Source of the DNA: Thuidium tamariscinum
Lineage: Eukaryota; Streptophyta; Bryopsida; Hypnales; Thuidiaceae
Assembly (NCBI GenBank): GCA_947034885.2
Contig: OX344749.2
Coordinates: 3,983,501-4,047,500, forward strand
Reading direction: 5' to 3'
DNA: 64,000 nucleotides
A program made the position numbers and the translations under genes. The notes under the pieces are model-generated. The model was given only the letters and a program-made list of their open reading frames with translations. It was not told the DNA's origin and did not search any database. Every line of letters begins with the position of its first letter. The first letter of the stretch is position 1. Positions 36,193 through 48,283 of the stretch are shown here, in pieces.

Positions 36193-39100
36193 GTCTTCCT
36201 GTGAAGCGGCAGCACGAGGAGACGGCGGTGGTTAAGGTGGTGGAGACGGGAGCCGGAAAACAGCAGCAGCAACAACATGTAGGAGGAGTCGGAGTCGGGA
36301 TGGTCATGGAGTCCGCTAATGTATCCGGAGGGGAAGCGGAGTCTCGTCCTGCTAAAGTGGCGCGTCGTAGTGATGAGAAGCCGGAGTATTTCAGCATTGG
36401 TGCCTACAGTAAGCCTGGGAGGGATGGTGGCGGCGAGGCTCTGGTTGGCGACCCTGGGATCAGTAGCAAGGAAGGCTCAGTTCCGCAACTGAAGATTAAG
36501 GTGCGGGAGTTCGGGGGGGGTGATCGGGAACCAGGGCGGATGGATTTGGAGAGGAAGGCGAGTGGCGGGAAGGAGTACGGGGAAGTTGTGAAGGAGAGCA
36601 ATAAAGAGGTTCTTGGTAGGGTTGATGTGAAAGGAGAGGAGCAGTTGCAGGTAGGGGGGACGACTGGGGAAGTCGTAGGAGGGCAAGAATTGGCGGATAT
36701 CAGTCGTGGAGAGGGAAATTCTGAGGGATTGCGGAAGAGGAGTCCCCGCGAGAGTGAGGGTAAAATTGTCGTGAAGGATGTACCGCCGATGGATGTGAAG
36801 AGAGAAGACTTAAAAGAGAAAGACAAGAAAGATGAGAACCGGGTTGAGCGAAAAGAGGATGTAGTACTCCAACATCACCAGCAGCTGCTTCAACCGCATT
36901 CGGATGTTAATAGTGAGAAAGAGAAGGATGATATGGAGAGAGACAAGGGCGAGAAGGATAAAGAGAGGGTGCGGGAGCGAGAGCGTTCACGTGACAGGGA
37001 GAAAGAGGCTATTGCTCGCTCGGAGAAGCGAGAGAAGAGGGAGAAAGAGCGTGATCGAGATTCACATCGGCGAGAGGAGCGAGAGGATAGCCTCGTCGAT
37101 AAATTGGAGAAGGTGGAAGGGAAGGCGATTAAGATTGAGGAAACGGATACGGACAGAAAGCTCGTTGATGACCGAAAATTGGTCGAGAAGGAGGGGCGTG
37201 TGCGAGATAGAGACAAAGACAAAGATGAAGAGGGAGAGGGTGAGAAGCGCAAGAAACGGGGCCGCGAGCAGGAGAAAGATCGTGACTCTTTGATCGCTAT
37301 GGATACTGAAGGTGCTGGAGGGGAGAAGGATAAAGATGGAGTGCAGCATGGTTATGGGGTGCAACAGCGCAAGCGGATGTTGCGTCCCAGAGGCCAGTCG
37401 AACCCTGCCAACCGAGACTCTCGCTCACGGTTTCGACCCAAAGAGAACGAAGGGTAAGCTCTAGGATATAATGCTCCGAAGGTGGTTTTGTATAATATCA
37501 TTTGTAGTAACATTTTTCGTTTCTGCCTACACGCATGTTTTCGACGTTTCATTTTGTCAGGAATCACATGTAGCTCTCGGTCTGTTCGGGGTAGATCTGC
37601 TCGGTACAATTTCATCAAAACCGCTTTTTTCCATCCTCACTGTTTTGTGCAGCCTACTGACAAAGCTTTCTATGAAATGCAGGACTCAAGGTTGATATGG
37701 CGTACTCTTCTTTGCATGCTTATGCTAATTTGAATGCTGCGTCGCTACGATGGGGTTTTGCTTCCAACTAGCCATTTCTAAGCAGAGAAACATATGTTGG
37801 CTTGATTGAACCTTACTATTGTGGCTGTCAGTTTGCCTAATTCAGGCTGAATATCTTAGCAGAGTCCTATTGAACCCAAACTGTGTAAAATTCATTTGTG
37901 CCCTGATTGTTTACTCTTGTTATGACTACTCCATGAAGCTCTTAAGAGTTAATAGTGCTGGAGTTTGAGATCTCAGTATTGTGAATGGTATCTGCCTTAT
38001 CTGAAAGATTTTAGCATTAAGTACGTCAGATTTTAAAAGGACACGGCACTAGAGACGATTGTTTGGCTTATCTTTGTCTTTCTATGTGTGTTTAGCGCTC
38101 ATAGTACCCATAGTACTAGGTGCTCACAGTACTCATACGAGTTTTGTTTGTATGGAACAGGTAGGTCAGAAAGTACATCCATCATTTACAGAGTTGGGGA
38201 AGGGATGCCTGAGCTTGCAAAACTTCGGAAGGAATATGTTGAATCTAGAGAAAGGAACAGTTCAGCTAATGGGTCGGGTCCCACTGTCGAAATTCGCATT
38301 CCTGCTGAGCTCGCCACTACTACTAACCGCCAGGTATTAGCTTAGCGCTATCTCCCTAAAGCTTACATTTTCCAATATTCAATTACAATGCTCAAGTGCA
38401 TGCGCTTTCTTCCATTGCTAGAGATGTTTCAAGCTACTCGCCGTCTGATTTCCTTTTCATCATATAGCAGAGTATTTCTCAGACTTGTCTCATGTTTAAA
38501 CCCCATTTATGCTCAAGCTTACTTGTTTTTGAATTTCTCTTGTATTTCAGATTAGAGGTAGTCAACTCTGGGGAACAGACATATATACAGATGATTCGGA
38601 CATCGTTGCAGGTATGTCCAGAACAAAGATGAATGTCTTCCTTCAAATAAAATGGCAGTTAACCCAAGCTAGTCGTATGTCGTCAGTGCAAGTTTTTTAG
38701 GCAAGCTGAGTCAGATTTTCGTTATTAGAGGGACAACTAAACTACCTCTCGAACTCCTCTGCGTGTGCACATATTTTTAAGAGTTGACATCCTTTAGGCA
38801 TGACTGTGTACTTGTGATTTCGGGGTCACAATTCTCGTGGCTTTGCCTCTTGGATGCATTCATCTCATCGTTCTGCCAAAGCCATTGAATAAGATAATAC
38901 CAGAACACAATCGTGAAGAAATGATCCAGAACCAGTGTAAGACAGATGAAGTGAATCGGCCTGAAAACTAGCTGTCTTGCCCGATATGAACCTGAAAAAA
39001 CATAAATTGATTATTTTCTGTTGTGGTTATCTGATCTAGCTGAAATAATTGGAGAATGCATCATCAAGGTGGTCATTTGGGTTATCTCGTTTTTCTAATG

Positions 39101-41671
39101 TTTTCTCTTCGTTTCTACTGCAGTTATGATGCACACAGGATACTTCTCACCTTCAGCCTCTCCACCACCAAATACAATATCAGAGCTGCGAGCCACCATA
39201 CGGATCCTAGAATCTCAACCAAGTAAGAATGTCTGGCCAAAGGGAAATGGGAAAAAATATTATTGCCGTTTGCTCTTTGTTTATTTTTTGTTGAACACTC
39301 TTCTAACATCACGTTTCAATGAGGTCTTTGATCGGGAATATTTATATTTGGGGGCTTATTGGTGCAGTGTACACGTCTACATTAAGAAATAGTCTTCGGT
39401 CGCGTGCCTGGGGAGGTGAAAGCGGGTGCAGCTACAGCATTGAGAGGTGCCGAATTATGAAGGTCAGCTTGCAATGAAGCTTGCTATCGAATTTTTTTGA
39501 TAACGTGTTGTAGAATATGGCATTTTGGAGAAGTTTAATTTGTCAATACTCAGCGTATGTTGAAAGTATGTTTGTCTCAGAATTCAGACAACGATTTCTT
39601 GTCCTAGTAAGGTGTTCCAATGATCGTATGATTGTTAAATGTTTTGCAGCAAGGTGGGGGCGTCGTAGAGCTGGAGCCTTGCTTGACTCGCAACCCCCAA
39701 GTTGCTCCGACACTCGCACCGGCAGCATCAGAACGAACGGTCACCACAAGAGCTGCATCTTCTGTAACACCCGACTCCTCACTGCGTTTATGACTTCACT
39801 TTCTGAAGTTCTTAAAGAAGACATTTGTGTAGAAATCTGTCTAGGGTTTAGCGTGCATCTATGGAATACTGTTCATGAGATATTACTAGTTTTGCGATTT
39901 TCGTTTGTTTTGTGTAAGGTTTTACTGAAGAGTATCGGGTTGTCATAATGACCGCAGACGACAAATGAAACTGTGATGTTCAACTTTTCTTTTTCTACTA
40001 CTTAGTTTACCCTCCACAAACTTCTACATCTTCAAGTTAACAACTTCACTGCGCCTTGGAATTTGAAATGTCAGTATCTTTTCTGATTGCCAAATTTTTG
40101 TAATGTGACGTGCAGAGTGCTTACCGACAGCAAAGATTTATGCAGGAAGTGACGATTCAATACAATCTCTGCAATGAACCTTGGTGCGTCGCTTTTGTTC
40201 TTGTTGAAAATAATTGGAGTCGAAACATAATAAGGATTGCCTTGCATGCAGTGGGCGTGTTTGCACTATGTCTATGACGTGCTACTCACTTCCTTCGAAG
40301 CTTTTGTCCGTCTCTGTTCGTGACTTTTGTGGAAAGGGTTTCGGAAGACCATTGTTGATGTTTCTTATCTTCTAACGATTTTCCAGATTTGCTGTTCCGC
40401 TCTCGCTGGTTTCCTTATTTAAGATCTGTTAATATGTTAATCTTCTGAGCCGAGGCCACGATGTTGCAACGACGGAGTGAAGCACTAAGCAGGGACTTTT
40501 CTATCTTATTATTGATAATTCTAATATAGTGGGGTTTTTTTGGGTTTTTTTAACTCCTTTGCAGGGCCAAGTATCACATGAGCATTGTGGCTGACCGTGG
40601 ATTGAAGAAATCCCAATTTACATCTGCCCGACTAAAAAAGGGGGAAGTCCTTTATGTGGAGACACACGCTCTTCGGTTAGTTTACTCTCGCCGTCAACTG
40701 ATTTACCCATTTTGACGACCTTTGTAGCCTGCGATTGCAGATAGAATTCAGAATGCGAATTTTGGCATATTCCAACTTTTCTCTTCACGTAATCATAGAT
40801 ACATCAGGGAACTACTTCACGACAGTTCTATAATGTCAGTGGTCTTTTCTGTGTTTCTCTCGTGATTCTGCTTCTAGCTCTAGTTCCTTGGAGCAGTTGT
40901 AAATTGGAGGGTCTTGATTGTGTACAGTCACGAGTTTATAACCACCATAACTACACAGGTTCGAATTGGCATATGATGGAGAGCGTACAACGTGTAATGG
41001 TGCAACTACAGCTACATCTTCCGTCCCCCAAATCACTTTAGGCACGGAAAAGGGTAAAGAGAAGTGGGGTTCGACAGAACGAGCTTTGGCAGTCAGTGAA
41101 AAAGAACCAATTTTGCATACTCATAATGGAGAGAAGTTGCATGGAAATCACCCAAGCAATGGACAAACAGGAGCTCACCACAATCATAGTGGTTTGCACC
41201 ATAATGGCGAGGTACACGAATGTTATCGGTGGTCTAAATGCAAGCGACCTTTGTCACTATCGTCCATGAAAAAGAAGGGTGTACCCTTGCCGGAAGAATT
41301 TGTCGAGGTGAGTGCTATGTGTTGACCCGTCTGTCATGCGATGAATCTCTCTTTCGCTTTCCGCTTCTTAATGATGTATGCACTTCAGTACTAGATACGT
41401 TTGGGCTTCCTGATGGGGCTCATATTAATTTCTGATGGAGCTCTGTTTTTGACTGAATTGTGAGGATTGTCAAATGAATTCCTCTGCCGAATCTCACTTT
41501 GGATGTCCATCTTATATGTGGGTTGTGGTCATTTTTCTTCAGGTTCTGGAAGAGGGTTTGACTTGGGAAGAAATTCAATGGGCTCCTACAAGTGTGTGGA
41601 TTCGAGGGACAGAATATATTCTTACTAGAGCACAATTTTTTTCCTTCGACAAGGATGATGCGAAGGAATAG
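36189..41671 (+). CDS. HDC1: HDC1-like Rxt3-domain subunit of histone deacetylase complexes
   Basis: Joined exons: 36189-37453, 38165-38333, 38551-38611, 39124-39222, 39368-39462, 39650-39763, 40116-40183, 40565-40675, 40959-41307 and 41543-41671. All are in phase, giving 819 aa. Arabidopsis HDC1 is the plant relative of yeast Rxt3; it scaffolds RPD3-type histone deacetylase complexes with HDA6/HDA19 in the nucleus. Exon 1 encodes a 420-aa disordered part with EYFSIGAYSKPGRD (about 61-74) and long Lys/Arg/Glu/Asp stretches. The Rxt3 core (about 425-690) includes LWGTDIYTDDSD, MMHTGYFSPSASPPP, RSRAWGG, VTIQYNLCNEPW and RLKKGEVLYVETHALR. A His-rich linker (HNHSGLHHNG, about 730-745) and the conserved C-terminal WSKCKRPL...LPEEFVEVLEEGLTWEEIQW follow. 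Length is slightly below the Arabidopsis protein. Exon 2 uses the downstream member of two tandem acceptors; the upstream one would give an immediate stop. Confidence 0.93.
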
Positions 41672-42301
41672 GGAGAGTTATTGTTATTGTATCTTTTGTT
41701 TGATCATCTTGCAGGACCATATTGGATTCATTTGATTTTCAACAAATCTGCCGGATGGGGTGTGCAGTTGTTGATATTGTGAACCTTTGAGAGATTTAAT
41801 TACAATTGTCTGTCAGTTGTCGCTTCTCTTCGAACATAAACAGGCCGACTTCGAGATAGTGTGAATAGAGCCGATCCTCAAGTAGTGTAGTGTGCTTCAC
41901 ATGCAAGGACAGGCTAACTTCCGTAACCGTTTTCTTAAAAGCACTCAACTGCGACCCCCTATGCTGTCACCGAAATCCTCAGTCCTTCGAATTCCATGGA
42001 GTGCAAAATGAAGTCTCCCTGTGTCGTTTAATTTTTCACAACTAACGGTGTGCAACAGGAATCTCGAGTGCTTCACCAGAGCTTGCCTAGCTTTGAAATC
42101 TTTACATGTACATCATTTCTTAGTTGTGGTACATGGCAGCAGCAATAGTACGCAGTCTTTCATTTAATCGTTGCGGAGAATTCGGAGCTCCAGAACAGGG
42201 CACTTTTCTTGCATTCCAAATCGTGACATAGCTATGGAGCAACGGAGACCTTAACTGTACTGACAACCGCATTTAACCATCCTTGTTTTTCAGAGTTTTC
42301 G
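41672..42301. other. Short spacer between HDC1-like and DRC9-like genes
   Basis: These 630 bp should hold the 3' UTR of the HDC1-like gene and the promoter and leader of the DRC9-like gene. No reading frame or repeat is supported. Confidence 0.5.
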
Positions 42302-45300
42302 ATGGCTCAGCTCGATTCTATCTATCATGAAAAAGAGGAGAATGTCACACTTATGTGCGGATGGACGACTGATGATATAAGCTTATCCGAACCTGATGAG
42401 GAGCTCGTAGTTAAATCCAAAACTGACGAGCTTGTAGAGGAGGAACAGGTGGTGGAAGTGGAAGTGCAGGATAAGGAGGAAGAAGCTTTTTTCCCTCGGA
42501 CTATTGCTGACCCTTCTGTTATCAGCTGTCACTTATTGATCAACCTTCTCAATGATGCCATCATTATGCTTCGGTACCCTCTCCATGCTTTGTCTCTTTG
42601 CCACCCAAGATACTACAGTTACCGGTACTCAAAGTAAATTTCGAGATGATTTTATTTTTACTGGCTTTGAACCAAAGGTGAGACTTTGCATCTATTGAAT
42701 TAGAGATGATTTCATTTTTATCAGCTTTGAATCAAAGGTGAGACTTTGCATCTAGAGAAGTCATCTGGGGAACTCTGAGTAGTTACCTTACTTAAACTGT
42801 GAGCCACCACTTCCATTTTCAAAGCTTTAGGGATCAAGACTCTTATTTGTTAAGTGGCTATTGAGAGAACAAGGTAGACAATGCATCTTTGAAGTCATTA
42901 ATATCTTAGAAACATATTTTTGTTATAGAAAAAAATGTGATTAAAAAAAATGAGGACATCTTGTATTAAACAAATTTAATTGACTATTAACCTTTAAGAC
43001 TTCAAACTCCTAGGTAGAAAGGATTTTTAGGATTACATATAGGTTCCCTTGATGTCAAATGAATTTTTGTAGTGATTTTTCATAAAGTATTTTGAAGGTG
43101 TAGAAATGTACTAGCTTACCAATGGCATAGGGTTTTTTCATTATACATTAGAAAATTCCAAATAGCTCAAAAAAATGAAAAAGTTATTGAAGAAAATGTG
43201 AATGTTATAGAATATATCAAAATCTTCAAGAGAGCTAGCAACGTTGCACTTGAAGAAAACCTTATTGAAGTCAACAATCTACATGGTATATATAGGAAAC
43301 ACCAAACACCATGTAGATTGTGTAGACTTCAACAAGATTTCCTTCAGCTGTTGGTTAGTAAGGCAAAAAATATGAATTTTCTTATTTTGCATACAATTGT
43401 AGTACCTTGTGTATAGAAGATATGAAATATGATATATGTTATTTCAAGTCCCAAGTTCTACAATTTTCAAAAACAAAAAGGAAAATTTAATTTAGATTAT
43501 ATGCAACAACATTGTCAATGTGGAATTGGTATTATTCAATTTCACATTAGAGGTATTTGAATTTTTTTTTTATCAATCTTGTACTTCACTTATTTAACAA
43601 TTTTTTGAGTTTTAGTTTCTTCTTTATGCCTTCTATGGATAGTCAACTCAATATTACAACATACCAATATAAGGAAACTCAACTAACATTTTTAAAGGTA
43701 AAGTATTTAAACTAAAGAAATGAATACTAAATTAGGCATTCTTGCATTTGAATTTCATTGTATACCTACTTTGTTAAAGCTTACAAACAATTTTTTTCCA
43801 CTTCAAATGATATAGTATTGCAACCTACAACGACAATGTTATTGGAAAAATTCCACAAAATGGCCTAGTAGCATCAAACAAGATCTTATTGTCAAAAGCT
43901 TGTTTTTTGTTTTTATTTTTCATTTATACTCTATACAATTTATATTGGTGTTGTATGTATCATACAAATCATGCAATTTGGTTTCTAAATTGATAACTTG
44001 AATCTTTCATTGAGCCTTGGTTTTATACCAATCATCATTGAACATCCATGCATATCCATACATATCGACAAACTCATTTGTAAACAATAATTGAGATCCA
44101 AGTTTATAAAGAGGTTTGCAAAGACATTGCTAACTAGGCATCATTTCACACTTGGATGAGATGTAAAAAATTATATATTCTTTTTAGAAAACAAAAAGGA
44201 TTTTGACACATTCAAAAATTTATCATTTTAGATAAGGTATGCAAAAGTCATTAGGGGTCAAAGTTTTAAAATACTATTAGTAATGGCTTTAAATGAACAT
44301 CATTTGTAATATTAGAGTTACTAAAGCATATTGTGTCTATGAAAATCAATACAATGTAGTAATTTTTTATCTTACACCACTTTGAAATAGTAAGACTTTG
44401 ATAAGTTAGTTTTTAATATACTAGTAATTAAGAATTTGAGATAAACCGAGTTAGTAGATGGACCAAATTTGACACAATCAAGAACAATGTCTTGATGGCC
44501 TACATTTTTTTTATCTTTATGTTTTAATAGTCCAAAATTTTAATGAGGTTATTGAAAATTAATTTCCCTACATTATTAGTCATGTTGGTAGTAGCCTTAA
44601 AGGAACCACTTAGTATTCACTTGAGTGTGACAAAAATTGTCAAAAATGATATAAACAAGACATTGAATCCTCATAAGTCATAAACAATGAAAATTTGATT
44701 TGTATCTTTTGTCTAAATCAAAAATGTTATTAGGTACCTAGGAATGATAACCCAAGAATTTATATATTGGGAGTGGATACCAATAGAAGAGGAAGAAAAT
44801 GATGAGGGTAAAATAGAAGGGGAAGAAGTAGAGGATATAGATGACAAAGAAAAACTACTTGATGCCAAAAAAAAATTAGTCAAATCAAGTAAACCAAAAT
44901 ATGATGTGGTTGACTATGATTCCAAAGACAAAATTGAAAGGGAAAAGTCAACTAAAAAAGAAAAATCAAATGAGGAGAAAAAATTAGATGGAGAAAAGGA
45001 AGAATACAAGGATAAAAATATACATAAAAAACAGAAACTTGAGAAATTTGATGAATTATGTGTAGAAGAGGTTGATAAGTATTCAAAAGGAGAAGACCAA
45101 CATGCAGGTGAAAAGCTAGTTTTTCCTAAAATCAAGAAGCTTAGTGAAAAACTTATGCGCACTAATAAAGAAGGCAAAAAAATTGAACCCATCAATGTAG
45201 GCATTCAATCCACTGTATATAGAATGCAAATAAAACTTTGGTTAATTTTTACAAAAATTAATAAGTAATTTTAGGATGAAAGTGCTCCAATATGTATATT

Positions 45301-48197
45301 AAAATGGTTGCCTTAATTATTGTGTCTACTATGATAGGTAGATGCCGAGGAACTTGTAGCAAGATTGATGGCTTATGGAAAAACAACAAGGTTATGGAAG
45401 GAGGAGTATGATATTTTGTCCAAATTATCAAAGTTTTCTCATGTTGTTTACATTCCAAATAATGGTGTGAATGTTGAGATTGAAGGAGTTGAAATTATAC
45501 CTACCACAGAGAAGAATTTCATTGCTTCTACTTGGCTTCTTGGTTGCTACTTACTTGTGAGGGGTTTCTTCCAAGATTTTTTTCAAAGGTTCCTCAACAC
45601 AAACTTTATTGCACATAGTTTGTTCATGGTTTTGATTGTTTGTGAATCACAGTCAATATATTTGTCTATCATCCATAATTTCTTAGTCTATAATTGTCTT
45701 AGATAGGCAAGTTGATTAGAAGACTTTGAATATATATAAAGTAAAATATTTTAAAGTTTTGTATTTATTACATTATTTCATTGACAATTAAATGAATGAT
45801 ATTTTGAGGATTAGAACCAAGAATATGCAAGAGATCAAATAGAGCAATTGCAACACAAGATACATCCAATATATCCTTATCTAATTGAATGTTTTGAGAA
45901 GGTAAGGTCATACTTGAATTTTTTTATATAATCATACAGAGAAAAATTGAAGAAAGTACAATGACATGTATAATAAGTTAATTGAAATTATAATGACATT
46001 TTTTAAGTAAAATACATTTTGGTGGTCATGGTGTAGATTAAAAGAATAGCAATTCAAAGATTTTCTACAACTCTTGTAGAAGAAGAAGCCCTTGAAAAAT
46101 ATTGCAAAGGCATTTATGAAATTGAAAAATTGGTATTGACACTTTTTAGAATTATCCATGTATGTATATAAACACATAAATTCATAGACAAATGAGTGGT
46201 ATAAATATCATTTATGAAATTGAAATTGCAGATGAGATAGAATAATAAATGATGAATTATGAACTTGAAAAAGGGTGCAGTGTTCAAAAGAAAATTTTAA
46301 GTATGCCAATTTACTTAAAGACACTACACAAGCTCATATAAATGATCACAATCAATACCTTGAGGGTGAAAAGCTTATTCAACGTAAGAAACATCCTACT
46401 TATACATAAACCATAATGTTAGCTAAACAATTTATTTATTTTTTGTCAAAGATGTGTTTTGTTTTAGCAAAATCATCTAATATTGATGTAAAAACCATTA
46501 TACTAAAGTGTTGGAGGATGGATTGGGATGTGGGGGCAAAAGTAGACAAGGACAATTCTATGATTCTTGCCAAACAACTAGAAGATAAACTTATTGGAGA
46601 CTGTAAATTATTAGAAGCCCAAGAGCTTACAACTTTCAATATTGAAGTAAATAATTCCATATATATACTACCAATGATGTGATTTTAAAGTAGATTTTTA
46701 TATTTTTCAATTTTATAGTGAAAATGAATTCAATCCACAAAAGACTAATCAACCCCTAAATTATTGGATATATGGTTCATTTGTTAATTCAAATTCAATA
46801 CTCTTTATTATATAAACTCTACTATACCATTGATTTTTTGTATCATTATATTGTTCACAAATGAAATTATTTTTAGATTTTTTTGTTAAGATGAAAAATG
46901 AATATGTGAATAAAAAGATCGAAATATTGCAATAGGCACTCAATTGTTATTTTTCAAAGGAATACAATATAATGAAAACCTCACACTGTAACCAAACTAT
47001 TGTAATAGTTGTTATATTAGTTTTATTTTTGTAATTTATTAATGGTTCAATATTATAAATCCAAATTGCAAAAATGCATTCAATTTTGGATGTTAATAAA
47101 TTCATGTGTATGGAATAGACACTAGACTTGGTAAATTCCATTTTATTAGATGTGTTTAGATAGAAGAAAAAATTTTAATGATTAAAATTGAAATCAACCA
47201 AATAAAGTTGAAAGTTCTCAAGATACACTTTCAAAGTGTTGTATTAATTTACATTATTTTGGAATATGAGTCTATTCAAAATTGAAAATTTATCCAAATG
47301 GTTTAAATGGAATTTGATGACATGGCACCATCAATCAAATTTCAATAAATATAACAAGACAAATTTTTATGCTTTCCAATTTAAACCTTTCATATTCCAA
47401 AAAGCATTTGACTAGGAATAATGAGAATAATATACTTCTCAAGTTTGTTATTCCTTCAATTTCACATTTCCATTTTAATTTTAATTTGACACACTTGAAG
47501 AATCAAATCAAATATTGTAAGTACATATTGAAATCTAATCATTCATTCTTTGAAAACTAGAATGAAATTTTGATGGAAGAAAATGATAGAATGTGGGAGA
47601 TATTATTTGAACTACAGGTTTGTTGACAAGAGCCTTATTCAAGTTCCTTAGTCACAATTGCCTCTATAATATAATTATTGAATTGTTGATAGATTTTAAT
47701 CATCAAAATAATTATTCCTTTCATTTTACCATCTCATTGCCATTGTAAAACATTGTCAAATGACATTCCTAAATTAATATAGTTTGAACTAATACTCTTT
47801 ACATGAGGTTCTTTTTTTAATGCTAGAACAATGACCGAGACAAAGAGCTCCAACAACGAGGTAAAAAAGGACAAAGTATAGAAGAGGTTGAAGATTTGAT
47901 ATGGGTGTTTGAGGATGACATCAAACAAAAGACTTTAGAACTCCAAGAAGCTGCCGTAAGCCTCATCTAAAATTGCAACTTCTAAAATTTAATTGACAAG
48001 TCAATTTGTAAAGATCATTGAATTCAAATTGTGGCATTTTCTAATATAAATAAATAAATTGAAATAGATAGGTCGAGTTAAAGGAGCTCCAAGAAAAGTT
48101 TTATGTAATGCACCATTATTTCTTTGAAAAGGCTCGCTTGGTAAGACAACTAATACAATACTACACAATATCATTATCATTCATAATTACACTTTGA

Positions 48198-48283
<86 letters not shown>

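Noticed and set aside
36404-37364. Several 70-140 codon minus-strand frames opposite HDC1-like exon 1
   Set aside because: Antisense shadows of a Lys/Glu/Arg-rich disordered region, with Ser/Phe/Leu repeats and no domain.
46416-46467. In-frame ATG upstream of DRC9-like exon 7 as a gene start
   Set aside because: The frame joins the previous exon through a proper acceptor at 46467, so the ATG is intronic.
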